From Bacteroidetes bacterium 37-13 (GTDB lineage: Bacteria; Bacteroidota; Bacteroidia; Chitinophagales; LD1), in NCBI GenBank assembly GCA_001897535.1, contig MKTC01000016.1, positions 958 to 64,957 on the forward strand: 64,000 bases of DNA, given 5' to 3'. Shown in pieces: positions 18,561 to 27,129 of this stretch. The position numbers were made by a program, and so were the translations under genes. How positions within the stretch are numbered: position 1 is the stretch's first letter; each line of letters opens with the position of its first letter. Below the pieces are notes generated by a model. The model saw only the letters and a program-made list of their open reading frames with translations, did no database searches and was not told the origin of the DNA.

Positions 18561-19718
18561 TTACTCCTTCAAAAATTTTACTCTCTGTTTTAAACCGTTG
18601 GTAAAAGTAACTTCTGCAAAATATACTCCGCTTGTGTTTATTCTATTTTCGAGCAAAATGGTTGTGTATGTTGTTGCTTTTATCTGTTGGCTGTAAATGT
18701 TTTTACCAGTTGCATCAAATATGCTTATCTGCTGCATTAGGTTTGCTCCACTTTTTATATTGATGCTGTTAGTTGCAGGATTTGGAAATATATTTACTCC
18801 ATACGCCTCACTACCGGCCGGTGTAGCCACAGCCGTTCCAGTATTTACGGTAACTTTTACTGTATCGTAGCTCCACCAAATACCTGCACAATCCTGTACA
18901 CTATCGCGCATGGCAATAACATAGTAGGTGCTGCTATCGGGGCATACTATGCCGCCACTAAAGCCATCTGCTATTTTATTGCCTGCGGCATCCTGCCAGT
19001 AAACCGTATCGTAAGTTGCAATGTTAGCAGTGGCGCTTAGCTCTATACAAGTACTGTTGGCTTTGGCAAAGGCAGTATCTTGTATGGTGGCAGTAACATC
19101 ATTGGCATTAAAGGGATATATATCGCTGAGGGCATCTAATTGTAGATTCCCTGTAACAGATGTTATTCCAATTCTAAAATGGATAAACTCATAATCTTGG
19201 AGTTTAGGTGTAAGTATGGCAGTATATTGATGCCAGCCAGTGTCTATTCCTTCGCTTTCATAAATTTTTTCAATACGATTACAAGTATCTGTGTTACCCC
19301 ATATTTGGAGTGTCTTTTTATTATAAAGAGAGTCTAAATTAAAAAAATCTGCCGCCCAATAAGTGATTTGATATTCTCGATTTCTTTTTAGTGAACAACT
19401 TAAAAACGTAGATAGGCTTCCTTTTAATGTATTTGACACATCACTAATCATAATACAAGTTTGCCCTGAATAGGGAAAAGCAGGATAAAAGGTAGTAGGG
19501 TTGCTAAATGTATTATCAATAACTGATACAAAAGAATCACAAAGAAAAAAGCCGGACAATGAACATGTATTTAAATAAACAAAAGTATCTATTGAACCAC
19601 CAACAAAAGCTATACACTTAGTGCCTTCCATCTCTTTATTTGTTACTATTATCTGCGCTATTGCTTGTTGATAAAAAGCAATAGCACAGATGATTATCTG
19701 TGCTATTGCTTTTATCAT
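18561..19718 (-). CDS. Secreted protein with T9SS type A sorting domain; start region in inverted repeats
   Basis: 385 residues. The N-terminal MIKAIAQIIICAIAFYQQ AIAQ can serve as a signal peptide cleaved after AIA. The middle (about 30-200) resembles a carbohydrate-binding jelly roll and the region 205-290 an Ig-like domain (CPDSSTYYVIA). The end is a T9SS type A domain (IFPNPATNS). No catalytic motif is seen. Codons 3-21 lie in an 18-bp inverted repeat plus a third copy (see 19651-19713), giving the peptide its repeated AIAQII. The ATG overlaps the stop of a 47-codon ORF (ATGA), suggesting coupled translation. Confidence 0.88.
   Translation of the reverse strand: MIKAIAQIIICAIAFYQQAIAQIIVTNKEMEGTKCIAFVGGSIDTFVYLNTCSLSGFFLCDSFVSVIDNTFSNPTTFYPAFPYSGQTCIMISDVSNTLKGSLSTFLSCSLKRNREYQITYWAADFFNLDSLYNKKTLQIWGNTDTCNRIEKIYESEGIDTGWHQYTAILTPKLQDYEFIHFRIGITSVTGNLQLDALSDIYPFNANDVTATIQDTAFAKANSTCIELSATANIATYDTVYWQDAAGNKIADGFSGGIVCPDSSTYYVIAMRDSVQDCAGIWWSYDTVKVTVNTGTAVATPAGSEAYGVNIFPNPATNSINIKSGANLMQQISIFDATGKNIYSQQIKATTYTTILLENRINTSGVYFAEVTFTNGLKQRVKFLKE
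19651..19713. repeat. Three-copy inverted repeat over a signal-peptide coding region
   Basis: A perfect 18-bp inverted repeat (19674-19691 with 19696-19713) encloses a 4-base loop. A third copy (19651-19666) matches the 19696-19711 arm with one change, in the same orientation. In the mRNA of the minus-strand gene the middle arm could pair with either outer copy, one pairing being perfect and the other having one G-U. The structure begins 3 bases after the start codon. Confidence 0.9.
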
Positions 19719-19858
19719 TTTAAAAGTATTTTACCGTTATATTTATTACCAGAAATTAAGCATTTAGCAATGGTTAAAACGAGAGGAAATGAAAATTGAC
19801 GGGTAGGATTTACCCCCCAATCATTAACATTTTTTAATGATTGTAGTTTGCTTTTCAT
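19715..19858 (-). CDS. Possible small ORF (47 codons) coupled to the T9SS gene
   Basis: An ATG at 19858 opens a 47-codon frame (MKSKLQSLKNVNDWG...) ending in TGA at 19717-19715, which overlaps the ATG of the downstream gene as ATGA. Such overlaps usually mean translational coupling. The peptide is basic (Lys-rich ends), without a signal peptide, and I do not recognise it. It contains a 10-bp hairpin in its DNA (19818-19843). It may be a real small protein, a leader peptide that sets expression of the secreted protein, or chance; at this length the frame alone is weak evidence. Confidence 0.4.
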   Translation of the reverse strand: MKSKLQSLKNVNDWGVNPTRQFSFPLVLTIAKCLISGNKYNGKILLK

Positions 19859-20046
19859 AACACAGGTTTTTAGAGCAGCCCGCTTGGGCATGCGGTGAGT
19901 AAATGGTTTGGTAAAGATATAACATATTTTTTAAATGCAAAAAAATACATTTACAAAGGCTAAGAATTATATGATTACGTAGAAATTATTTGAGATCATC
20001 GCTCGTTGGATTTCGATTATCCTAAGTTTATACTTGTTGCTTGTAT
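19719..20046. other. Noncoding interval between the T9SS gene and mevalonate kinase gene
   Basis: Apart from the possible 47-codon ORF, this 328-base interval holds a perfect 10-bp hairpin with a 6-base loop (19818-19827 with 19834-19843), a short GC-rich patch at about 19870-19895 with a GCCC/GGGC stem, and otherwise AT-rich sequence. It contains no recognisable tRNA or known riboswitch. It probably carries the T9SS gene promoter and the end of the mevalonate kinase transcript region. Confidence 0.5.
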
Positions 20047-20979
20047 TTACCTCAACACCAAACACTTTCCAAAAATATCTTCAGGGTTTACGGTTTGCGG
20101 GCAAACACCTAACATAAAACCACCTCCTCCTGCTCCGCATATTTTCAAGTAAAATTGCTTGCTTTTTAATCCCTGTTGCCAAAGTATCTTCATGCTTTCA
20201 GGGATAAACTCCGGCATTAAGTTAAGTTGATGTTGCGAAAGTATTGCAAATGATTTCAGCAGGTTTGCAGCATCATTTTCTATAAAATATGAAATACACA
20301 AATTCACAGTTGGCACTAAAGATTTTTCAACTTGTTTTAAAAAGTTTGAGTCTTCACTCTTTTTCAAAAATAGGTTTACATAAGTTAAAGTATTTCTTGC
20401 TTTCCCTGTATCAACTAAAAAGAATTTTAAGTCCATTTTGTTGAAAGCAGGTGTAGTTACTTTTTCTGTTTTTTCTTTTGTGATATAAATTGAAGAATTG
20501 GTGTAGCTTACCAAAGCATCTAAGCCTGAACTTTTGCCGTGGTAATAACTTTCTATATCTGCCAAAATTTCCTTTATGGCAGAAAAGTTTTTTTCGTTTA
20601 CTCCTATTCCATAATTATGCAATACAGCCGCTGCTAAAGCACCGGAGCTTCCCAAACCGTAGCCTTGCGGAATATTTGAATTGAAATACAAACCATCTTC
20701 AATATTAGAAAGTAAGCGGTTAGTATCAATAAATTTTGAGAGTTTAGGGTGAAAAATAATGTAATTAGCAAGCAACTCCAGCGACTGGTTTGAAGCCATT
20801 GCTGCGCCTGAAAGCATTTCTCTTTTCTCAAAAAAACCTTCAAACAAATTGAGGGGCAGCGCCAAACCGGCAGAACCAAGGTTTACGGTATGTTCCCCAA
20901 AAAGCAACAGTTTTGAATAAAAGAACCGATGGCTGATTTCAATCTTTTTCTTCGGCATAATAATTTCAGGTGCAAGCAT
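20047..20979 (-). CDS. Mevalonate kinase (GHMP family)
   Basis: 310-residue GHMP kinase. Motif 1 is KLLLFGEHTVNLGSAGLALP (23-42). The ATP-binding motif 2 is IPQGYGLGSSGA (103-114). SYYHGKSSGLDALVSY (144-159) supplies the metal- and base-binding Asp, and the C-terminal glycine loop is CGAGGGGF. These fit mevalonate kinase, which phosphorylates mevalonate in isoprenoid synthesis. An internal ATG at 20958 is an equally possible start. Other mevalonate-pathway genes are not adjacent. A different sugar-kinase specificity within GHMP is possible but less likely. Confidence 0.82.
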   Translation of the reverse strand: MLAPEIIMPKKKIEISHRFFYSKLLLFGEHTVNLGSAGLALPLNLFEGFFEKREMLSGAAMASNQSLELLANYIIFHPKLSKFIDTNRLLSNIEDGLYFNSNIPQGYGLGSSGALAAAVLHNYGIGVNEKNFSAIKEILADIESYYHGKSSGLDALVSYTNSSIYITKEKTEKVTTPAFNKMDLKFFLVDTGKARNTLTYVNLFLKKSEDSNFLKQVEKSLVPTVNLCISYFIENDAANLLKSFAILSQHQLNLMPEFIPESMKILWQQGLKSKQFYLKICGAGGGGFMLGVCPQTVNPEDIFGKCLVLR

Positions 20980-21051
20980 AAACTATATTCTAAGTATAAC
21001 AATTACTCAGCGCAATTATTTAATGCAAGCTAACAGCACACAACGCTTTTG

Positions 21052-21300
21052 TCAATCTAAAAATGAAGGTTTTATCAATTTATCAATTTCCAAAGCCAGT
21101 TTCCTATCCTTTTCGGTAATAGTATTTCCGGCATCGTGCGTGGTAAGTTTTATTTCTACTTTGTTCCACACATTACTCCAATTCGGATGATGATCAAATT
21201 TTTCAGTAAGAAATGCTACTTGTGTCATAAAAGCAAAAGCTTGGGTAAAATTTTCAAACACAAAAACCTTGCAAAGCATATTATCTTTTTCTTCCCACAT
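21052..21300 (-). CDS. 4a-hydroxytetrahydrobiopterin dehydratase (pterin carbinolamine dehydratase)
   Basis: 82-residue protein with the family signature: FMTQVAFLTEKFDHHPNWSNVWNKVEI, containing the HHPNW active-site motif, and LTTHDAGNTITEKDRKLA. It dehydrates the 4a-hydroxypterin made by aromatic amino acid hydroxylases, recycling the cofactor. The protein is slightly shorter than the usual ~95-100 residues at the N-terminus. It is 15 bases downstream of the YpfJ-like protease gene on the same strand and probably shares its transcript. No aromatic hydroxylase gene is in the window. Confidence 0.9.
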   Translation of the reverse strand: MWEEKDNMLCKVFVFENFTQAFAFMTQVAFLTEKFDHHPNWSNVWNKVEIKLTTHDAGNTITEKDRKLALEIDKLIKPSFLD

Positions 21301-21315
21301 AGTATATAATTTTAG

Positions 21316-22170
21316 TTACAAATTAGTAGCACTAAAAGTGTCGCCTTGGTTTATATCTCCGGTGTCGAAGCCTTTTTTAAACCAGCGCATTCTTTGTGCC
21401 GAAGTGCCGTGTGTAAACGCATCGGGAACCACATAGCCTTGTGCTTGCTTCTGCAACTTATCATCGCCAATAGAATTTGCTGCATTTAGTGCTTCTTCAA
21501 TATCTCCGGCATCTAAAACATTTTTCATTTGCTGGGCGTGGTGCGCCCAAACGCCCGCCAAAAAATCTGCTTGCAATTCCAATTTCACAGAGAGTTTATT
21601 GTAATCTTCTTCGCTTAACTTGCTGCGCATATTGTGAACCTTATCAGAAATGCCCAAAAGGTTTTGAATGTGATGACCGTTTTCATGCGCTACCACATAC
21701 GCCATTGCAAAATCTCCGGGTGCGTTCAGTTTATTTTTTAATTCATCGTAAAAACTCAAATCAATATACATTTTTTGGTCGGCAGGGCAGTAAAAAGGCC
21801 CCATAGAACTGGAAGCATCTCCACAGCCCGACTGCACGGCATCTCTAAACAAAACCAATTTGGGTTCTTCGTATTTCATTCCTTGCTCTTTAAAAATTTT
21901 ATGCCATACATCTTCGTTATCTGCCAGCACCACTTTCACAAATTGTGCAGCCTCATCATCTTGTGCAGTATTTGCAGGAGCAGTTTGTTCCTGCATTGGC
22001 GCGTTTTGGTTCACAGCTTGCAGCAGTTCCATTGGGTTTTTGCCCATGAGCAAACCAAGCACCAGCACAATCACGGTTCCAATTCCGCCAAGTGCCAAGC
22101 CGCGCTTAGCGCCACCACTTCCGCGCATATCTTCTACATTATCGCTCTCGCGTCTTCCTTTCCATTGCAT
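21316..22170 (-). CDS. YpfJ-like neutral zinc metallopeptidase
   Basis: 284 residues. The N-terminus MQWKGRRESDNVEDMRG is the recognisable start of the YpfJ family and is followed by one membrane helix (about 25-43) and a linker rich in Gln, Ala and Asn. The predicted zinc motif HENGHH is at 162-167, and LELQADFLAGVWAH downstream supplies a third ligand region. QRMRWFKKGFDTGD closes the domain. It is likely an inner-membrane protein with the catalytic domain in the periplasm. Its substrates are unknown. It probably forms an operon with the pterin dehydratase gene. Confidence 0.9.
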   Translation of the reverse strand: MQWKGRRESDNVEDMRGSGGAKRGLALGGIGTVIVLVLGLLMGKNPMELLQAVNQNAPMQEQTAPANTAQDDEAAQFVKVVLADNEDVWHKIFKEQGMKYEEPKLVLFRDAVQSGCGDASSSMGPFYCPADQKMYIDLSFYDELKNKLNAPGDFAMAYVVAHENGHHIQNLLGISDKVHNMRSKLSEEDYNKLSVKLELQADFLAGVWAHHAQQMKNVLDAGDIEEALNAANSIGDDKLQKQAQGYVVPDAFTHGTSAQRMRWFKKGFDTGDINQGDTFSATNL

Positions 22171-22329
22171 ATTTTCTATTCTAATTTATAAACTAAGTAC
22201 CCAAAAATACAATATCACTTCTATATTTTATGAAAGAATAAAATTAAGCCCCCAAACACGAAAATTCATATTTGCTGTTTACTAAAAAAATACACTGCTA
22301 TTTTCATTTATTTGCCGAAAATTTACTTC

Positions 22330-24063
22330 ATGCGCTATCTATCTGTTACATTCTTATTCTCATCTATTATATTGCTTTCTGCTTGTGGAAGCGGAGGCAA
22401 CAATCCTTCAACCGAAGAAAAAAAAGCAAAAGGTGGCGTGAAATACGGTGGTATTTTCCGTGAAAACGAAACAGAATTTTACCGCTCGCTTTATCCGCAA
22501 AATATTACAGAAGTAGTTGGGCACCGCATTGTAAACCAAATTTACGAAGGCTTAGTTTCGCTTAACCAAGCAGATTTAAGCATTGAACCTTCCATTGCAA
22601 AAAGTTGGACTGTGAACGACAGCGCAACCATATTCACTTTCACACTTCGCAAAGGTGTTTTTTTTCACGATAACGAAGTTTTTGAAAATGGAAAAGGTAG
22701 AGAAGTTACTGCAAATGATTTTGTTTATTGCTTAGAATTATTGTGCAAAAAATCTGCTTCGAACCAAGGCTTTTGGCTCTTTGAAAACATTGTGAAAGGA
22801 GCTAAAGAATACTATGAAAAACCTTCTGCCCAAACTCGCGAAAATTTAGGTATAACTGCATTAAACGATAGCACTCTTCAAGTAACTTTAGAAAATCCTT
22901 ATGCCGGATTTTTATACCGACTCGCCATGCCGTTTTGCTATGTTTTTCCGCACGAACTTTACGAAAAGAAAGGCGAAGCCATGCGCGATATTGCAGTTGG
23001 AACAGGTCCGTTCTTAGTAAAAAGAATTTTGCAAGATGAAGGTGTTTATTTGGCGCGCAACGAAAAATACTGGAAGTATGATGAATTTGGCAACCAACTT
23101 CCTTATTTAGATGGTGTGAAATTTTCTTTTATTAAAGAAGAAAAAACAGAAATGCTGGAATTTCGCAAAGCAAATTTAGAGATGAAACACCGCCTGCCTT
23201 TAGATGCCGTGAATGAAATTATTGACACCACAGGGCAACTTAAAGGCGAATACAAAAAATTTGAACTACAACAAACTACTGAGCTTTCGCTGCAATACTA
23301 CGGCTACCTGCATGTAAATAGTATATTTTCTAACGACCATGTGCGCAGAGCTTTTTGCTATGCAATAGACCGTAAAAAAATTGTTGATTACACACTAAAA
23401 GGTGAAGGCGTTCCTGCATATAATGGCATTGTGCCACTCGGTATGAACGGCTACAACAATGATGCCGTGAAAGGTTTTTCCTTCGACCCTGCAAAAGCAC
23501 AAGCGGAATTAAAATTAGCAGGCTACGAAAACGGAAAAGGATTTCCTAAAGTAACATTACAAATTAACAGCGGTGGCGGCAGAAACGAAAAAGTAGCAGA
23601 GGCAATCACTTCAATGCTAAAAGAAAATTTGAATGTAGATGTTGTGATTACCCAACTTCCTTTTGCGCAGCATTTAGAAAATTACGAAACAGGAAAAGCA
23701 ATATTTTGGCGTGCCGGCTGGGTTGCCGACTATCCCGATCCCGAAAATTTTCTCACGCTTTGCTACGGTAAACACGTACCGGAAAAAGTTACGGATAAAG
23801 CATACTTAAATGCGTTCAGATATAAAAACCCTGCGTACGACAAACTATTTGAAACAGCTTTGGCAACTACCGATTTTGAAAAGCGAAACAGAATATATGA
23901 GCAATTAGATCAAATAGTGGTAAACGATGCTGTGATGCTGCCAATCTCTTACACCATCAACCGAAGGCTTATTCAACCTTACGTAAAAAATTTCCCGATA
24001 AACGGCATGGAATACAGGCTTTACAGAGATATTTGGTTCAGCCAAACACAAACCATCAAATAG
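22330..24063 (+). CDS. Peptide/nickel ABC transporter substrate-binding lipoprotein (SBP family 5)
   Basis: 577 residues from the ATG at 22330; the frame extends to a TTG at 22312, which is less likely. The signal is lipoprotein-type (lipobox LLSAC). The family 5 core is clear: FRENETEFYRSLYPQN, IVNQIYEGLVS, SWTVNDSATIFTFTLRKGVFFHD, AVGTGPFLVK, and AFCYAIDRKKIVDY. Members bind oligopeptides or dipeptides, nickel or heme for ABC importers. No permease or ATPase genes are adjacent, so it may work with a transporter encoded elsewhere. An esterase gene follows after 7 bases. Confidence 0.92.
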   Translation: MRYLSVTFLFSSIILLSACGSGGNNPSTEEKKAKGGVKYGGIFRENETEFYRSLYPQNITEVVGHRIVNQIYEGLVSLNQADLSIEPSIAKSWTVNDSATIFTFTLRKGVFFHDNEVFENGKGREVTANDFVYCLELLCKKSASNQGFWLFENIVKGAKEYYEKPSAQTRENLGITALNDSTLQVTLENPYAGFLYRLAMPFCYVFPHELYEKKGEAMRDIAVGTGPFLVKRILQDEGVYLARNEKYWKYDEFGNQLPYLDGVKFSFIKEEKTEMLEFRKANLEMKHRLPLDAVNEIIDTTGQLKGEYKKFELQQTTELSLQYYGYLHVNSIFSNDHVRRAFCYAIDRKKIVDYTLKGEGVPAYNGIVPLGMNGYNNDAVKGFSFDPAKAQAELKLAGYENGKGFPKVTLQINSGGGRNEKVAEAITSMLKENLNVDVVITQLPFAQHLENYETGKAIFWRAGWVADYPDPENFLTLCYGKHVPEKVTDKAYLNAFRYKNPAYDKLFETALATTDFEKRNRIYEQLDQIVVNDAVMLPISYTINRRLIQPYVKNFPINGMEYRLYRDIWFSQTQTIK

Positions 24064-24070
24064 CCTCAAT

Positions 24071-24994
24071 ATGTTCGGCATAAGATTATTTTTAGTAAAA
24101 CAAGCTTTGCATAAAATTAAAAGTAGAGCCAACTACCATAATTTACGTGTAAGCCGAATTTTATTCAATCAAAAAACCAGGAAATTTAATCAGCCATTAG
24201 CAGGTTTCACTTACCAAACTGTAGAAGTTTGCGGCATGAAAAGCGAGTGGATTGCTTACAATAAAAACAATCATACCAATAAAGTAATTCTTTATTTTCA
24301 TGGTGGTGGCTACGTAACCGGAAGCATAGAAACACATCGTTCTTTTTGCTCGCAACTGAGTAAACACTCAGGTGCAAAACTGCTTTTAATAGAATATCGT
24401 TTAGCACCGGAAAATGTTTATCCTGCACCAATTGAAGATGCTGCAAATGCCTACAAATGGCTTTTAGCACAAGGTTACGAAGCTAAAAACATTGCCTTTG
24501 CGGGCGATTCTGCCGGAGGCGGAGTTACTGCCGGAACCTTAGCTTATTTACGCGACAATGAAATTGAATTACCTGCTTGCGCTGTAATGTTTTCTCCTTG
24601 GTTAGACCTTACTTTTAGTGGCAAATCGTACCAAGAGAATCAAGAAATTGACCCCATGTTGATTTATGATGGTTTTGTGCTTTGGAGCAAAGCTTATTTG
24701 GGCAATGCCGAAAGGAATGCGCCTTATGCTTCTCCCCTACTTCATTCGCTAAAAAAATTCCCTCCTACTCTAATTCAAGTTGGCTCTTGCGAAATGCTAT
24801 TAGATGACTCTACGCAGTTTGCGGCAAAAGCCAAAACTGAAGGCGTAGAAGTAACCTTAGAAATTTACGATAAACATTTTCATGTATTCAATGCGTTTTG
24901 GCGCGTACTGCCACAAGCGCGAAAAGCAAATAAAATTGCAGGTGCTTTTATGGCAAAGCACTTAAATATTTCTGCTGCTAAATCTGGTGAATAA
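24071..24994 (+). CDS. HSL-family alpha/beta hydrolase (esterase)
   Basis: 307 residues. The oxyanion-hole motif HGGG is at 77-80, the nucleophile elbow GDSAGG at 145-150 (Ser 147), and the catalytic His in DKHFHVF near the C-terminus. These define the hormone-sensitive-lipase esterase family (carboxylesters of short to medium chain). No signal peptide is evident. It starts 7 bases after the substrate-binding lipoprotein gene. Its last 17 bases overlap the convergent DUF1015 gene. Natural substrate unknown. Confidence 0.9.
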   Translation: MFGIRLFLVKQALHKIKSRANYHNLRVSRILFNQKTRKFNQPLAGFTYQTVEVCGMKSEWIAYNKNNHTNKVILYFHGGGYVTGSIETHRSFCSQLSKHSGAKLLLIEYRLAPENVYPAPIEDAANAYKWLLAQGYEAKNIAFAGDSAGGGVTAGTLAYLRDNEIELPACAVMFSPWLDLTFSGKSYQENQEIDPMLIYDGFVLWSKAYLGNAERNAPYASPLLHSLKKFPPTLIQVGSCEMLLDDSTQFAAKAKTEGVEVTLEIYDKHFHVFNAFWRVLPQARKANKIAGAFMAKHLNISAAKSGE

Positions 24995-26216
24995 AAAGCC
25001 CATCGCGCAATTTTGGTTCAAACCAAGTGCTTTTTGGCGGCATCACATTATTAGTATCTGCAATTGCCATTAGCTGCTCTAATGAAACCGGAAACAAGGC
25101 AAATGCAACCGCCATTTCGCCACTGTTTACACGCTTTTCCAATTCTTTTAAACCTCGTATTCCACCCACAAAATCAATTCGTTTATCCGTGCGCGGATCT
25201 TCAATTCCTAAGATTGGTTGAAGTAAAAAGTTTTGCAGAATAGTAACATCTAAAACGCCTATTGCATCTTCTTTTACAGTTGTAGATTTTGCAGTTAATT
25301 GATACCATTTTCCATTTAAAAACATGCCAAAATCATGTAAGCCCTTTGGCGAATAAGTTGAAGAGACCTCTGTTACTTCAAAGTTTTCTTTTACTTTATT
25401 TAAAAACTGCTCTGGTGAATTTCCGTTTAAATCTTTCACCACACGGTTGTAATCCATAATAGCTAATTGACTTGCAGGAAAAAGAACCGATAAAAAGAAA
25501 TTGTATTCTTCCTGCCCTGTGTGTATTGAACTTTCCGAGCGTATTTTCTGCCCAATTTTTACAGCACTCGCTGCGCGGTGATGTCCATCAGCAATATAAA
25601 GAAACCGTACATTTTGTGCAAAAAGCTGTACCAAAGTTCGCACAGCAGGCACATCGCCCACGCGCCACACTTCGTGCTTCACACCATCATTTGCCACAAA
25701 ACTGTAAAGTGGTGGCTGGCTCACATAATTTTCTACAATTTTATCTATTGCATCATTATCTCTGTAAGTCAAAAATATTGGACCTGTTTGCGCTTCTAAC
25801 GTGGCAATATGTTTTATTCTATCCTCTTCCTTTTCAGGGCGGGTGAACTCATGTTTCTTAATAATATTATTCTCGTATTCTTCAATAGAGCAGCAAGCCA
25901 CTAAACCGGTTTGAGTTCTACCATTCATGGTGAGTGAATAGATATAAAAACTCGCATTTTCATCTTTCACCAAAACACCGTCTGCTATTAACTTTTTAAA
26001 ATTGGCAGTTGCCTTTTCGTAAACACTTTCGCTGTATTGAGAAGTATTTTGAGGCAAATCAATTTCTGCTTTGCTTACATGAAGAAATGAAAAAGGGTTA
26101 CCCGCAGCCATTTCTTTGGCTTCTTCAGAATTCATTACATCGTAAGGCAAAGACGCTACTTGTGATGCTAATGCAGCTTTTGGGCTAAGTGATTTAAACG
26201 GTCTTACAGTTGCCAT
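24978..26216 (-). CDS. DUF1015 family protein
   Basis: 412 residues matching the DUF1015 family: N-terminal VRPFKSLSPKAALASQVASLPYDV, a central HEFTRPEKEEDRIKH with TGPIFLTY, and IADGHHRAASA, which contains the conserved DGHHR motif. The family is related to ParB/serine-kinase-like nucleotide enzymes, and archaeal relatives phosphorylate free serine. A serine kinase role here is only inference. In other Bacteroidota it is often beside serine-pathway genes, but here its neighbours are an esterase and sdhB. No signal peptide. Confidence 0.88.
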   Translation of the reverse strand: MATVRPFKSLSPKAALASQVASLPYDVMNSEEAKEMAAGNPFSFLHVSKAEIDLPQNTSQYSESVYEKATANFKKLIADGVLVKDENASFYIYSLTMNGRTQTGLVACCSIEEYENNIIKKHEFTRPEKEEDRIKHIATLEAQTGPIFLTYRDNDAIDKIVENYVSQPPLYSFVANDGVKHEVWRVGDVPAVRTLVQLFAQNVRFLYIADGHHRAASAVKIGQKIRSESSIHTGQEEYNFFLSVLFPASQLAIMDYNRVVKDLNGNSPEQFLNKVKENFEVTEVSSTYSPKGLHDFGMFLNGKWYQLTAKSTTVKEDAIGVLDVTILQNFLLQPILGIEDPRTDKRIDFVGGIRGLKELEKRVNSGEMAVAFALFPVSLEQLMAIADTNNVMPPKSTWFEPKLRDGLFIHQI

Positions 26217-26337
26217 ACAAAAAGAATAATTACAATAGAAATTAACGGGAATAAAAAATAATTATAGTGTAAAAGATTGAAAGAAATTCAATGCTTTCAG
26301 AAGCAAAAATGAGCAAACAAGCAATTGGATTGATTGC

Positions 26338-27099
26338 TTATTTTTTGTTTAGTTCTGCTGCGAAAAACTCGCGGTTCATGTGCGCAATGTTTGAAACAGA
26401 AATTCCTTTAGGACATTCTGCTTCACAAGCTCCGGTGTTGGTACAACTTCCAAAACCTTCAGCATCCATTTGTGCTGCCATGTCCAACACGCGCGATTGT
26501 CTTTCCGGTTCACCTTGTGGCAAAAGTGATAGTTGCGTAACCTTTGCAGAAACAAACAACATAGCAGAAGAGTTTTTACAAGCTGCAACGCAAGCGCCAC
26601 AGCCAATACAAGCCGCAGCAGCAAATGCTCTATCTGCAAGTTCTTTGCTAATTGGCAACGCATTGGCATCTTGTGCATTTCCGGTGTTTACCGAAATAAA
26701 TCCACCTGCTGCAATTATTCTATCGAATGCACTTCTATCAACTACCAAATCTTTAATTACCGGAAAAGCCTTTGCTCTCCAAGGTTCTACCACAATAGTA
26801 TCGCCATCTTTAAACGAACGCATGTGCAACTGGCAAGTAGTAACACCTTGCAATGGTCCGTGTGGTTGTCCATTGATGTACATGCTGCACATACCGCAAA
26901 TGCCTTCGCGGCAATCGTGGTCAAATGCAATTGGATCTTTTCCTTCGCGAATTAGTTTATCATTCAAAACGTCAAACATTTCAAGGAAAGACATATCTGA
27001 AGAAACCTCATCAACTTTATAGGTTTCTAATGCGCCTTTTGCTTTATTATTTCTTTGTCTCCAAACTTTAAGTGTAATCTTCATGTTGTTCTCACTCAT
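26338..27099 (-). CDS. sdhB: Succinate dehydrogenase/fumarate reductase iron-sulfur subunit
   Basis: 253 residues. The [2Fe-2S] ligands are in [10 protein letters not shown] plus a later Cys (TTCQLHM). The C-terminal domain carries [11 protein letters not shown] and [14 protein letters not shown] for the [4Fe-4S] and [3Fe-4S] clusters. It passes electrons from the flavoprotein to the heme b subunit and the quinone. It is the last gene of sdhCAB and lies 30 bases after sdhA. A weak 7-bp hairpin (26319-26339) overlapping its stop codon could end transcription. Confidence 0.95.
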   Translation of the reverse strand: MSENNMKITLKVWRQRNNKAKGALETYKVDEVSSDMSFLEMFDVLNDKLIREGKDPIAFDHDCREGICGMCSMYINGQPHGPLQGVTTCQLHMRSFKDGDTIVVEPWRAKAFPVIKDLVVDRSAFDRIIAAGGFISVNTGNAQDANALPISKELADRAFAAAACIGCGACVAACKNSSAMLFVSAKVTQLSLLPQGEPERQSRVLDMAAQMDAEGFGSCTNTGACEAECPKGISVSNIAHMNREFFAAELNKK

Positions 27100-27129
27100 A
27101 ACCTTAAATTTTATTTATGCTCTACTAAA

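Noticed and set aside
21775-22285. Overlapping plus-strand frames opposite the YpfJ-like gene
   Set aside because: They mirror a conserved protease gene and show no family features.
22312-22329. TTG start for the substrate-binding lipoprotein
   Set aside because: The ATG at 22330 gives a normal lipoprotein signal peptide; the TTG only adds six residues.
24978-24994. Tail overlap of the esterase and DUF1015 genes as a sign of a frameshift
   Set aside because: Both proteins have complete C-termini; short tail overlaps are common in compact genomes.
26291-27022. Long plus-strand open frame (243 codons) opposite sdhB
   Set aside because: It is antisense to a full-length, motif-complete sdhB and has an unlikely Ser/Ala/Pro-rich composition; a shadow frame.
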